A stretch of DNA of 64,000 nt from Symsagittifera roscoffensis. Taxonomy: Eukaryota; Xenacoelomorpha; Acoela; Convolutidae. A program made the translations under genes and the position numbers. The notes under the pieces are model-generated. The model was not told the origin of the DNA. It saw only the letters and a program-made list of their open reading frames with translations, and made no database searches. Where the stretch lies: positions 30,657,740 to 30,721,739 of the forward strand of contig NC_087064.1 in assembly GCF_963678635.1 (NCBI RefSeq), in the 5' to 3' direction. Positions 10,671 through 20,664 of this stretch are shown here, piece by piece; position 1 is the first letter of the stretch; every line of letters starts with the position of its first letter.

Positions 10671-11138
10671 ATGTCATTTAAAAACCTAGGAAATAAACAA
10701 ACAATCGTTTTACACAATTGTGAAATAGATAACAAAAAATACGACCTTGTAATCACACCTCATACACAAACAGTTGGATACATTCGAACAAAACGACAAA
10801 CACTAAAAAGAAAAATAATAACGAAACAAAGACAAATAACACGAAAAAGATTTTCAAAAAACCGAAACGCATTTTCAGAATCAGAAACCAACAGTTTAGA
10901 CGAACTTTACAAACTAAAAGAATCAATAGATAAAAATTGCCCACTTCACGATCAATTATATTTTTCTGACTCAGAAACAACTTCAAATTCATCAAAAAGA
11001 GGAAAAAGAAGAATAAAAAAGCAGTATAAACACAAACCAGTACATTTATACAATTGGAATCAACCAATTCGACACATTAATAATTACATATTAACAGTCA
11101 TCGAACGAAAAAATGAGCTCAACGCACACCCCAGGTGA
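10671..11138 (+). CDS. basic 155-aa ORF before gag, unknown
   Basis: A strongly basic protein with Lys/Arg clusters (KRQTLKRK, KQRQITRKR, KRGKRRIKKQYK) that look like nuclear-localisation or nucleic-acid-binding segments, and a Ser/Glu-rich acidic middle. It overlaps the first 26 bp of gag in a different frame. Compared with the copy at 56899-57366 I count four synonymous and one non-synonymous change (Asn to Asp near the C-terminus), which suggests the reading frame matters. I recognise no domain. It could be an accessory protein or an N-terminal part of Gag joined by splicing or frameshifting. Confidence 0.6.
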   Translation: MSFKNLGNKQTIVLHNCEIDNKKYDLVITPHTQTVGYIRTKRQTLKRKIITKQRQITRKRFSKNRNAFSESETNSLDELYKLKESIDKNCPLHDQLYFSDSETTSNSSKRGKRRIKKQYKHKPVHLYNWNQPIRHINNYILTVIERKNELNAHPR

Positions 11139-14100
11139 AGAAAGTCCAGATGATGATGAAATCTTTCCTTTTATAGTAGACGCAGATACTGATAGAGGAC
11201 AAAACATATTTTGTCAAAATTTACTCGTAAATTTATTTGAACCCGGAATCAGTCCATGTAAAACAGAGTTCCCAGATGTAAAAATCAAAAGACAAATCAT
11301 AGACCACTACTTAAAAGATATATGCAACATAACACAACAGTATGGAATCTACTCCATAGAATTCACCTCACCAAACCATAATAATAGAAAATATTCAATT
11401 CAAACAGACGATCTTGATTTAGAATTTTCAAAAGTTTTTTCAGAATATATCAAAAACATCCAATATCATAACTCACAAAGAGCAAACTCCATATTCACCA
11501 ATGAAGTTTTCGCAATAATATATAGTTATATTTCGATATTAGAAAACGAAATCCCAATAACAAATGTCTCACCGACAGAAACATCTAAACATTTAAGAGT
11601 ACGACATGAAATCACACTACTCTCTAGTTATTTAAACATCATTAAAGAAAATTTCACGAAAGACGACGTTTCACAACATACAAAACACGATCTACAAAAA
11701 ATTTTGGCATGGTTCATAATAGATTATTTCACACACAATATTGATTTAATTGCACAAGCAAGAAAAAATTTTAGACCCCAAAACTCGAACGATGATACCG
11801 CTATCACAGAACAATCAGATTATGTTTGGGACCCCGAATGGTCTCATCCCGCATTTATAAGCTTCCCACAATCAATCTCAAGTCAAGCAATAAGTACGAT
11901 ATCTTACATAAGAGATTATGTAAAAGTAATACCATTAACCATTGATGCAACACCATTAAACTATAATACATTTTTGCCCGATACACAAAATAATAGTTTA
12001 AACTCTACAGTTATACACAATGAAAACCTCAATGGAACTAGGAATCTTACTCAACAAGATATCCAGACACCATCACACTTCATAAATGAAGAAATTGTAC
12101 ACACAACAACTACACAACAAAGTATTTCACCAATACGCCCAAATTTAACAACACCAAGAAATACAAATCCTTCACAAACACAGGTAACCTTACAATCAAC
12201 CGTTAAACCTTCGGTTGCCCCTAAATATTCACATATGGATTACCAAACATACAGACCCATGACAATACCATCAAAAACACGCAAAACATTCACTAGAAAC
12301 AACTTTGCAGACCATAATTATAATTATACACATCCATCAAAAACATATAATCAACCACAAAGAAATTTTAACCAATATACAAGATCTCGAAATTGGGATA
12401 ACCCAATGACCCAACCTAATTCAATAAATTTCCAAACAAATCCTCCACAGGATCACAGTGAAAATTACCCATTTTTTCAACAAAATAGAAATAAAAAACA
12501 GACATCTTATCAAATGGATTATTTATCCTCAGATGATGATTTCTTACAACCAGATATATTTGCACCAAATACTCAAGAATATCGTAGACAAGGAATACAG
12601 AGAACACGTACAAATCATAGAAATTTTTCTCCACAACCAATAAATGCACAACATCAACAACCAATTCAACAACAAAATCTAATTAATACACAATCTTTTC
12701 AACCAATTCAACAACAAAATCCAATGACTGCACACTCGTATCAAGCATCACAAATGCAAAATGAAATACCACTCCCATATTATCTCCAACAACATGAAAT
12801 AACAAGAAACCAACTTTCGAATTTTTCTCAAATGCCAAATGCAGCAGAATCATTACAAATGACAATGAATCCATATCGTATGGGTGGATCATCAATAACA
12901 TCAAACAAACCTTTAATGGTTTTCACAGGAACAGACCCTGAATACTCTGTAGAAGATTATTTAAATGCAGTAACAGCAAACCTGATTTTAAATATTGGAC
13001 CTGAACCAATTAATACGCCACTACATCAAAATTGGATACATCGACGCACAGCGTTAATACAAACAACCTTAGATGGCGCAGCCCAAAAATGGTTTTCAGT
13101 ACTACCTCTAGAAATAAAATCAAACTGGAAAAGGTTTACACAGGAATTTTCAAAAATGTTTGACTCCGAAAGAAACAAACAACAACAAAGAGTTTTATGT
13201 AATGAAATTCGCAGATTACCAAACGAAACCATCAAGCAAATAGCAGTACGAATCGAAACACTAGTTCGAAAAGCATATTCATTAAATACACATGACTATA
13301 AAAACACAAAGATGACAGAAATCTTAATGATGACCTTAACACCACAATTAAGGAAAATAGCAATAAAAAAGAGAGCATCCCATCCTTCTTCAATTCGAGA
13401 ACCCGATTTAGATTTTCGAAAACTAGTAGACAAATTAGAACAAGCAGAAATCACGATGAAACTGGAAGAAACGGAAAATCTGAAATTACAATACGTTAAC
13501 AGAATTGAAACGACTCCCACTAATATTAATAATATACAGGAATCAGAGACAGACCTCGTTGAAAAAATCACTGAAATACTCAATATTTATGAAAAGAACC
13601 CAAACTTTAAAGGCAAACCATCTTTCAAAAAATGGTGTAATTATTGCCGACGATACGGACATAGTATTTCCGAATGTAGACAAAAACAGCAAGACAATCA
13701 AAATAAACCTCAAAAATATAAAGAACCAAATAAATCATTCTATCAATACATGAAAAAAGATCAAAATCTACCGAACAAAACAGTTTACAGCAACAACAGT
13801 TCAGGAAAACCACTCCCGAACAATACAAATTATACAAGAAATCAATCACCATATAACTCAAGTTATAGAGGAAGATCACCAGAACGAAGAAACACGAATA
13901 ATTCATCACAAAATCACTACAATAGACCAAATAGTCGAAATAACTACTCCAGATCAAATTCAAATACACAACGATTTGTTTCTAGATCTAATTCCCAATC
14001 AAGAAATAACTACTATCCAAACAACCAATCACGAAATTCATCATACAATAGGAATAGAAACTACTCCTATAATCGAAATAGAAGTTATTCAAACAACCGA

Positions 14101-15138
14101 AACCAGAATTACCCGAACAATCAATCAAGGAATAACTCATATAATAGATCGAACTATAACAGACCAAACAATAATTACCAAAACAGATCGCGAAATAATT
14201 CACAAAATCGACACTCAAGTTATAATAATCGTTATAGAAATTATTCCCAATCACCACACCGGAATAATAATAACTATAATAATTCTAATAATCGCCACAG
14301 AAGTAGTACACCTAAACATCAAAGACAAATCAATCAAGTACAATCTAACCCAGAAACAACATCAGACCCTCCAGGTATTGATGACACAGTAACTGATACG
14401 TTACAACTCAATCAAATAAACTGTACATCATCAGATTCAGAAAGTGATACTGAAAACACTCTTTCTATCAATATGATAAAAGTCGAAAATGACTATGAAT
14501 CTGTCATATATGAACAACCCTTTTCATCACACATATATGAAAATCAATCAGAATTTCTTCAAAATTATTACACTACACCCATAAATTCCACACCAACGAC
14601 GCAAGAAACAAATGAGATTAACACTACAAATCAAACCAATAAAAATACCAAAACAAAATGCTTGAATACAAACCATATTTATCAAAATATACAAAAAGAA
14701 CAACCCAAAGAAAAAATTTGGACAATACCATTTCTCTTAGAAAGCCCAAGAAATAAAGAATTTCAACCACCAGACCTTGAAATAGATTTTTTAATTGATT
14801 CAGGAGCAGAATCAAACATAATAAACATCCCCACATGGAATGAAATAAAAACCTTACACCCAAAGCTAACACCTCTTGAAACCTCCAGCAAACTAGCAAC
14901 AGCACAAGGATCAACATTGATAAACTACGGAAAAATCCAATTATTTCTCCTCCCCACCAGAACAATGGAACAAAGCAAAATTTTAAATAAGCCATTTAAA
15001 CAAATATTCCATATCACTGACATTAAATATAATATCATTGGAATACCATTTATTTCGAAGTATATACCAACAATTAACATACTAAATAGTAAAATATTAA
15101 TCAAAGATAAATATACAAAAACAAAAGAAACATCCTAA
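11113..15138 (+). CDS. Gypsy gag and protease, ends at in-frame nonsense codon
   Basis: Structural protein plus protease, first 1341 residues of a gag-pol frame that continues without shift to 19335. An N-terminal domain (residues 1-240) precedes a Gln/Asn-rich linker. A retrotransposon-gag domain follows near 640-770 (AQKWFSVLP around 660). A CCHC zinc knuckle CNYCRRYGHSISEC lies at 842-855. Next is a low-complexity Asn/Arg/Ser/Tyr stretch (917-1063), then an aspartic protease with LIDSGA (catalytic Asp 1229). The TAA at 15136-15138 replaces the TTA Leu codon present in the other two copies (22209-22211 and 61364-61366). It is therefore a point mutation of this copy, not a gag-pol boundary. 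Confidence 0.9.
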   Translation: MSSTHTPGEESPDDDEIFPFIVDADTDRGQNIFCQNLLVNLFEPGISPCKTEFPDVKIKRQIIDHYLKDICNITQQYGIYSIEFTSPNHNNRKYSIQTDDLDLEFSKVFSEYIKNIQYHNSQRANSIFTNEVFAIIYSYISILENEIPITNVSPTETSKHLRVRHEITLLSSYLNIIKENFTKDDVSQHTKHDLQKILAWFIIDYFTHNIDLIAQARKNFRPQNSNDDTAITEQSDYVWDPEWSHPAFISFPQSISSQAISTISYIRDYVKVIPLTIDATPLNYNTFLPDTQNNSLNSTVIHNENLNGTRNLTQQDIQTPSHFINEEIVHTTTTQQSISPIRPNLTTPRNTNPSQTQVTLQSTVKPSVAPKYSHMDYQTYRPMTIPSKTRKTFTRNNFADHNYNYTHPSKTYNQPQRNFNQYTRSRNWDNPMTQPNSINFQTNPPQDHSENYPFFQQNRNKKQTSYQMDYLSSDDDFLQPDIFAPNTQEYRRQGIQRTRTNHRNFSPQPINAQHQQPIQQQNLINTQSFQPIQQQNPMTAHSYQASQMQNEIPLPYYLQQHEITRNQLSNFSQMPNAAESLQMTMNPYRMGGSSITSNKPLMVFTGTDPEYSVEDYLNAVTANLILNIGPEPINTPLHQNWIHRRTALIQTTLDGAAQKWFSVLPLEIKSNWKRFTQEFSKMFDSERNKQQQRVLCNEIRRLPNETIKQIAVRIETLVRKAYSLNTHDYKNTKMTEILMMTLTPQLRKIAIKKRASHPSSIREPDLDFRKLVDKLEQAEITMKLEETENLKLQYVNRIETTPTNINNIQESETDLVEKITEILNIYEKNPNFKGKPSFKKWCNYCRRYGHSISECRQKQQDNQNKPQKYKEPNKSFYQYMKKDQNLPNKTVYSNNSSGKPLPNNTNYTRNQSPYNSSYRGRSPERRNTNNSSQNHYNRPNSRNNYSRSNSNTQRFVSRSNSQSRNNYYPNNQSRNSSYNRNRNYSYNRNRSYSNNRNQNYPNNQSRNNSYNRSNYNRPNNNYQNRSRNNSQNRHSSYNNRYRNYSQSPHRNNNNYNNSNNRHRSSTPKHQRQINQVQSNPETTSDPPGIDDTVTDTLQLNQINCTSSDSESDTENTLSINMIKVENDYESVIYEQPFSSHIYENQSEFLQNYYTTPINSTPTTQETNEINTTNQTNKNTKTKCLNTNHIYQNIQKEQPKEKIWTIPFLLESPRNKEFQPPDLEIDFLIDSGAESNIINIPTWNEIKTLHPKLTPLETSSKLATAQGSTLINYGKIQLFLLPTRTMEQSKILNKPFKQIFHITDIKYNIIGIPFISKYIPTINILNSKILIKDKYTKTKETS

Positions 15139-18100
15139 ACGTTTTTTCAAAGATTAAATAAACAACCACCATTCTTTTCAAAATTCTACCCGATATTTAA
15201 CCAACAAAGAAAACACCTAAAACCACTATCAGGAAATATCTATAATTTTTCAATCAAACAAGTTCACCAATATGATAAAGAGCAAAACAAACAAAAATTT
15301 TATATGTCAGAATTTGAATTCAAACCTATTCACAAATTTTTCAAAATCACAATCTCATCCATAAAATACTTGAAAAATTCGAATTCCGATATCATTTCCT
15401 TACATGTCTATAACAACACACCTTACCAAGTAACATTACCTTTAGGACTTTTAGGATATTGTGAAACCAACGCTACAATATCACCAATACACGAAAAAGC
15501 CTATCGCGTAAATAATATACTCCAACTACTAGATATTTGCCAATCTACAATTCTTAATGAAGAATTATCTATAAATAATATAATAAGTAACAAAAACAGA
15601 AATACGGATTATTTCACAAAAACTCCATATTTCAAACCTACATTCAACATAAGTAACTACACAGAGGACCAACAAAAATTTTTAACAATGTTTAATTTCC
15701 AACATTCACAAATAACACAAGACGAATTCGAAAAGTTAGCCAAACAGCTAATTGAATATTCATCAGTCTATGCAACATCAAAATTCGATGTTGGAAAAAT
15801 CAGTTCATCACTACATCTCCCGTTAAAACCAGACGCAGTTTTCAAAAAACAGAGAGCAAGTAAAGTACCAATTCACTTACATGATAAAGTGAACAGATTA
15901 CTCGATATTTTAGAACAATACAACATTATATCACCAGTTAATAAAGAAGAACAACCAAAAGGCAACACATTTATCAACCCCGTTATCATTCTAGCTAAAG
16001 GAGAATCATTAAAAATCGTTCTCGATGCTAGATACCTCAATTCACTTATAGATGAATCAAAATGTAATTGGCCCATTGAACCAATACAAGTTATTTTAAC
16101 AAAAATAAACGGCAAATACTTTACAACCGCCGATATGAATAGTGCATACAATCAAATGCCACTAGATGAACAATCACGACGTTTAACACAATTTGTTATC
16201 GGAAACCAACAATATGAATTCAACCGCTTATTCTATGGAATATCCATAGGACCAGCAGCATTTTCAGCTTTTATGAGCAAAATTTTTAGACCACTAATAC
16301 TCAAGAAAAACGCAATCACCTATTTAGACGATGTTTTTATGCAATCACAAACAAAAGACGAGATGTTCAATGTTTTAGAAAAATATCACCAAATACTTCA
16401 GAACGAAAATCTGAAGGCCGCCCCCGATAAATCACACTTCTTTTTGACAAGAGTTAAATTCTTAGGACATAATATAGAAAGAAAAACAATCACTCCATTG
16501 AAATCACGCATTGACGCTATTCAAAAACTTCAACCACCAACAAATAAAAAGAAAATCCAAGAATTTCTTGGAATGTTAAACTTTTTAAGTAAATATGTTT
16601 ATAAAATGCAATTATATCTACGACCATTTTATAACATCCTTAGACAACAAAATAACTTTGAATGGAACACAGAACATCAAACACGATTTGAAGAAATAAA
16701 GAAACTTTTAACTGAACAAATTTCAAACACAATTCCAGATTCAAATCAACCATTTTATGCAATGTGCGATGCTTCGAACTTTGGCATCGGTGCAGCACTA
16801 TTACAATCACATAATGGTACAAATAAAATGAACCTCATATCAGCAAATTCTCGATTATTCACTCAAGCAGAGCTACGACTCTCAACTCTAATGAGAGAAT
16901 GTACAGCCATAATATATACACTGACAGAATATGAATTTCTGATACTTGGATCAAAACATCCAACAGTTCTATTCACAGACCATAAACCAATCATCTTTCT
17001 CTTTACACAAAAATCTAACCCAAACCACCGAGTTTACAGATTTCAATTAATTCTAATGAAATTTCCAAACTTACATATAGTTTGGACTGCAGGAAAAAAT
17101 CTTGCATTACCAGACACCTTAAGTCGAAATACACCACCTGAATTACTTACACGAAAAACAACAGTTGAAATACCCAAAAACATAAAATTCTACCTTGCAG
17201 AAAACGAAACATCACCCCGATTGGAATGCAAATATGCAGTAAAAACTGATATTGAACAATCACAAATAAATAATTTACAACATTTCCCACTTTATTTAGA
17301 TTGTCAAAATAATCATTATGAAGTTGATCTACTTGGAACATCAACTTTCAAACCAATCCCATATTCTCAATGGATAAAAAATAACACCAAACAAAAACGA
17401 ACAAAACAACACCTGCCTAAGAAAGACCATTTTCCACTAATTGAAAAAGAAGATTTAACTGATAAAATAAATTTATCAGGACCACAAACAAATGATTCAA
17501 AATACACAATAAATCAAGTTTTTGACCTTCACGACCCACTTGATACAATACCCTTATCTAAATTAGAAATCGAAAACATTTGTCTCCCCCCAACCGAAAT
17601 AATTACAATTTCAACACTGAAACAATATCAAAACCTTGACCCGATAATTAGACAACTGAAATCATGGCACAAATATAAAACTAAACCTATCAAAGCAGAT
17701 TCAACCATTCTAGGAAACAAAACACTCCTCCGATACTTTCGCAAATTTAACAACACAACAATTAACGAAAATACAGACCTTTTAGAGTATAACCTGAATG
17801 AATCTACAGTTCCATGTCTCCCTTTAAGTATGATTCTTATAGCTTTTAATATTTCACATACACAAAATATTAAAGGACACTCTGGATCAGAGAAAACATA
17901 TTCAAATTTTATACAAAACTTTTATTTTCCAAATGCACCAATTTGGATAAAAGTACTATGCAATGACTGTATAGTATGTCAACTAAATAAACCTTACCCA
18001 AATCAAAAACAAATAGCACAAAAACAAGATTTCAAAGGACAAAGTTTGTACTTTAATCATCGTATCTCATTTGATACTAAAGGACCAATTTCACCCTCAT

Positions 18101-19335
18101 CAGAAGGAAACTCCTACATTATGGTAATTGTTGACGCATATACACATTATGTAGCACTTAACCCAGTACCACATTGTAACGCTTATTACGCTTACACAAC
18201 ACTCTATGAACACTGGATAGCAAAATTCGGACTACCAGAAATTTTAGTTACAGACAACGGTACAGAATTCATAAATAATGAAATTATCACACTATGTCAT
18301 TTATATAACATTAAACACAAACCACGTACATCTCATGCACCTTGGACAAACGGCTTAGTCGAAGGTATGAACCGTTCATTACAAGAATATCTTAGATGTA
18401 TCATCAACGGAAATGATACAAAATATACCGAATGGTCAGCAGATGTAAAATTATTTCCCTTAGCGTATAATTCACAAATTACGACAACTTTAGGAATGTC
18501 ACCATACGAAATGGTTTTTAACCAAAAGCCACGCAAACCAATAATGTTTACAGCAAATTCTCATAAAAACGCACAAGGTTATTGTCAACCAAATAAAGAC
18601 TCAATTTGTTATAACCTACCTTTACATACACACGATGAAGATCATTTTCATCACCCACAAATTCTTAAACTAGCCTCCGGTACACACACCGAATGGATTC
18701 TAAATAGAGATAAAAAACACAATGAAATTTATCAAAAAATAACAAAAAAGTTATTACAAAGACAAAACATTAATGAACAAATCAATTCACGTTTTACACC
18801 AGCCTCCGATTTAAAAATTGGAACATTTGTTTTAATACCTAATTTTAATACTCAAAAAGGAATTTCTAAAAAATTACAACCCCTTCGAAGAGGACCATAC
18901 CAAATAATTGCAAAACCCACTGATGTCACATATAAAATTACCGACTCAAACAAAAAAGAAATCGTTCAACATCGAAACAACCTATTACCTTATTACCCAA
19001 AAGAATACGCACTCCGCGAATTAACTCAATTATATTCTTTCACAGGATTAAAAATCATTCAAAATGAACCACATCTGAAAAACACAGAACAAAATGATAA
19101 CCCCACCGAAAATCAAAACACAAAACCAACCGCCACCAAAAACAATACACAAAACCATAAAGAATCTCCAAAACAAAGAAAAAATAGAAAAATGACCGAA
19201 CAAATAATACCCCAAGAACAAATCGACAAATCAGAAAATAGAAAAACAACAAGACTCCGAAATCAACCACGTAAAAACTATAAAATATTCATCCCCCAAT
19301 CTAAAATTTTAAAGAAAGTGGAATTTCAAAAGTAA
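15139..19335 (+). CDS. Gypsy pol: RT, RNase H, integrase
   Basis: Same frame as gag, separated from it only by the nonsense codon at 15136. Internal Met 15304 is not a likely real start. Numbering from the gag Met, RT has YLDD at 1737-1740, and RNase H begins with MCDAS (Asp 1886). Integrase has an HHCC finger (His 2249; CX2C at 2286/2289). Its catalytic core is D2321, D2381 and E2417 (DD35E). A GPY module (RRGPYQII, GPY at 2594-2596) marks the gmy-type Ty3/Gypsy integrase tail. A Lys/Asn-rich tail ends the protein. All catalytic residues are present, so apart from the upstream stop this copy looks recently active. Confidence 0.92.
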   Translation, partial: TFFQRLNKQPPFFSKFYPIFNQQRKHLKPLSGNIYNFSIKQVHQYDKEQNKQKFYMSEFEFKPIHKFFKITISSIKYLKNSNSDIISLHVYNNTPYQVTLPLGLLGYCETNATISPIHEKAYRVNNILQLLDICQSTILNEELSINNIISNKNRNTDYFTKTPYFKPTFNISNYTEDQQKFLTMFNFQHSQITQDEFEKLAKQLIEYSSVYATSKFDVGKISSSLHLPLKPDAVFKKQRASKVPIHLHDKVNRLLDILEQYNIISPVNKEEQPKGNTFINPVIILAKGESLKIVLDARYLNSLIDESKCNWPIEPIQVILTKINGKYFTTADMNSAYNQMPLDEQSRRLTQFVIGNQQYEFNRLFYGISIGPAAFSAFMSKIFRPLILKKNAITYLDDVFMQSQTKDEMFNVLEKYHQILQNENLKAAPDKSHFFLTRVKFLGHNIERKTITPLKSRIDAIQKLQPPTNKKKIQEFLGMLNFLSKYVYKMQLYLRPFYNILRQQNNFEWNTEHQTRFEEIKKLLTEQISNTIPDSNQPFYAMCDASNFGIGAALLQSHNGTNKMNLISANSRLFTQAELRLSTLMRECTAIIYTLTEYEFLILGSKHPTVLFTDHKPIIFLFTQKSNPNHRVYRFQLILMKFPNLHIVWTAGKNLALPDTLSRNTPPELLTRKTTVEIPKNIKFYLAENETSPRLECKYAVKTDIEQSQINNLQHFPLYLDCQNNHYEVDLLGTSTFKPIPYSQWIKNNTKQKRTKQHLPKKDHFPLIEKEDLTDKINLSGPQTNDSKYTINQVFDLHDPLDTIPLSKLEIENICLPPTEIITISTLKQYQNLDPIIRQLKSWHKYKTKPIKADSTILGNKTLLRYFRKFNNTTINENTDLLEYNLNESTVPCLPLSMILIAFNISHTQNIKGHSGSEKTYSNFIQNFYFPNAPIWIKVLCNDCIVCQLNKPYPNQKQIAQKQDFKGQSLYFNHRISFDTKGPISPSSEGNSYIMVIVDAYTHYVALNPVPHCNAYYAYTTLYEHWIAKFGLPEILVTDNGTEFINNEIITLCHLYNIKHKPRTSHAPWTNGLVEGMNRSLQEYLRCIINGNDTKYTEWSADVKLFPLAYNSQITTTLGMSPYEMVFNQKPRKPIMFTANSHKNAQGYCQPNKDSICYNLPLHTHDEDHFHHPQILKLASGTHTEWILNRDKKHNEIYQKITKKLLQRQNINEQINSRFTPASDLKIGTFVLIPNFNTQKGISKKLQPLRRGPYQIIAKPTDVTYKITDSNKKEIVQHRNNLLPYYPKEYALRELTQLYSFTGLKIIQNEPHLKNTEQNDNPTENQNTKPTATKNNTQNHKESPKQRKNRKMTEQIIPQEQIDKSENRKTTRLRNQPRKNYKIFIPQSKILKKVEFQK

Positions 19336-19933
19336 TTTTAACATTATACTTCACAATCTTGAAACCTTCGAAACATTTTTCATTTACATTTTTCAAAATA
19401 ACATGCTGACAAGTACGTAATAATTCTAGTTCAAAATAAACCAATAGGATTCATCCAATCCGTCACTTTCTCTAACTCAAACTAAGACCAATTAGACGAA
19501 TCATATAGAACTCCAGGCACATCTATAACTATAACTTTACGACCTCCAGGTCAAAAATAAGCAAACCACTCCAACTTGACAACTAAAATAAATATCACCA
19601 TAATACCGTACCCCTCCCTTATCTAATAACCCAAAGATCAACAATATTTCCCCAACTCAGACCACGAATACCCCCAAAGCAAATTTGTTAACTTAGCCTA
19701 AAGTAACAAAATGAACATTTTAATTAGCCTAAAGTATAAAAATCTCACCATACCCCGGATCATTTGACAAACAAAAATAAAGAAAAAGACGACCTCCCAG
19801 TCACCATGAAAATTGCCCCCAACAATTTTTTACAGAACTCAACCCACTTGTCAAAAAACTAATAAATAATCCGACCACACTAGAAAATCGCCTCAAACAG
19901 CAAAAAATATTCGACCAAGAGATCATTTCTTAA

Positions 19934-20164
19934 ATGCTCTTCTCTCAATCAGTTACTCAAATACTCATAAATCTTAAACATTTTTTTACAATACTTGAAA
20001 CCTTTATAATATTTCTTTTTGATATACTTGAATCTTTTCTAATAATCCTAATCATTTTTTGTAACATTTTTTTAATTTTCTACACTATACTCGAACTATT
20101 CCTCCAACTTTCCAAAACCCTTGATTACATCCACAGGTACGAGTCATATAACTTGTCTAAATGA
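19934..20164 (+). CDS. hydrophobic 76-aa ORF in 3' region
   Basis: A frame rich in Ile, Leu and Phe with two long hydrophobic segments (IIFLFDILESFLIILIIF and following), followed by a short polar C-terminus. It reads identically in 27007-27237. It could be a small membrane protein or simply a T-rich stretch read in frame. The copies are too similar to test selection. It lies 600 bp after pol and before an intron-like segment. Confidence 0.25.
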   Translation: MLFSQSVTQILINLKHFFTILETFIIFLFDILESFLIILIIFCNIFLIFYTILELFLQLSKTLDYIHRYESYNLSK

Positions 20165-20312
20165 TACGAACAATTTTCAGTAGAACCGATATTTTTTTAT
20201 TGTTTGTAATTTTCATAGCATTCTTATCATCCGCATCTTAGCTAAACTACTAACAACTTCAGAACTAATTCACGACATCTTCCCCCACGGTTTTTTCCCC
20301 GACGACTAACAG

Positions 20313-20391
20313 GTAAGTATGAATTAAATAAATATTACTAACTAATTAAAATATTAAAATACTCACCATACTTTATTCATGTTTTCTTTAG
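20313..20391 (+). other. intron-like segment in 3' region, 79 nt
   Basis: The donor AACAG|GTAAGTATG is close to consensus. TACTAAC near 20336-20342 matches the ideal branch-point sequence, although it is far from the acceptor. The acceptor is TTTTCTTTAG. The same segment is at 27386-27464. Whether it is spliced is unknown. Confidence 0.5.
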
Positions 20392-20523
20392 ATTTTTAGC
20401 CTTCATCCGACAATCACCTACAAAAACCACAAAAGACAAATAAAAATCGCAAATTTCATCAAACAGATTTCAATCATTTATATTAATCTCTTACACTTAT
20501 AAATTTATAAATTTAATACCCAT

Positions 20524-20664
20524 GCAGTAAATTCATTTCTAAAATTTTCCCCACAAGCAGTAAATCTAATTATGATGAAAATTTGTAACTTAAAATTCCC
20601 CCATAACTAGCAGTAAATTTCCAAATTCTATGCAGTAAATTAATAAAATGCAAATGCAGTACTA
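20524..20664 (+). repeat. GCAGTAAAT repeat cluster
   Basis: Four exact GCAGTAAAT at 20524, 20557, 20610 and 20632, plus GCAGTACTA at 20656. The second copy has the same set at 27586, 27619, 27672 and 27694. The old relative at 2473 and 2498 keeps two. Confidence 0.75.

Noticed and set aside
11100-11115. A AAA AAT heptamer at the ORF-gag overlap as a -1 slippery site
   Set aside because: A -1 shift from the upstream ORF does not lead into the gag frame, which lies in the other frame.
13976-14392. 138-codon frame inside gag, conserved in the second copy at 60204-60620
   Set aside because: It is the low-complexity Asn/Arg-rich segment read in another frame. Conservation follows from gag, and the product is a repetitive Ile/Thr string.
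15304-19335. Separate pol gene starting at Met 15304
   Set aside because: The frame is continuous with gag in the other copies. The gap is due to one nonsense codon, and this Met lies between protease and RT.
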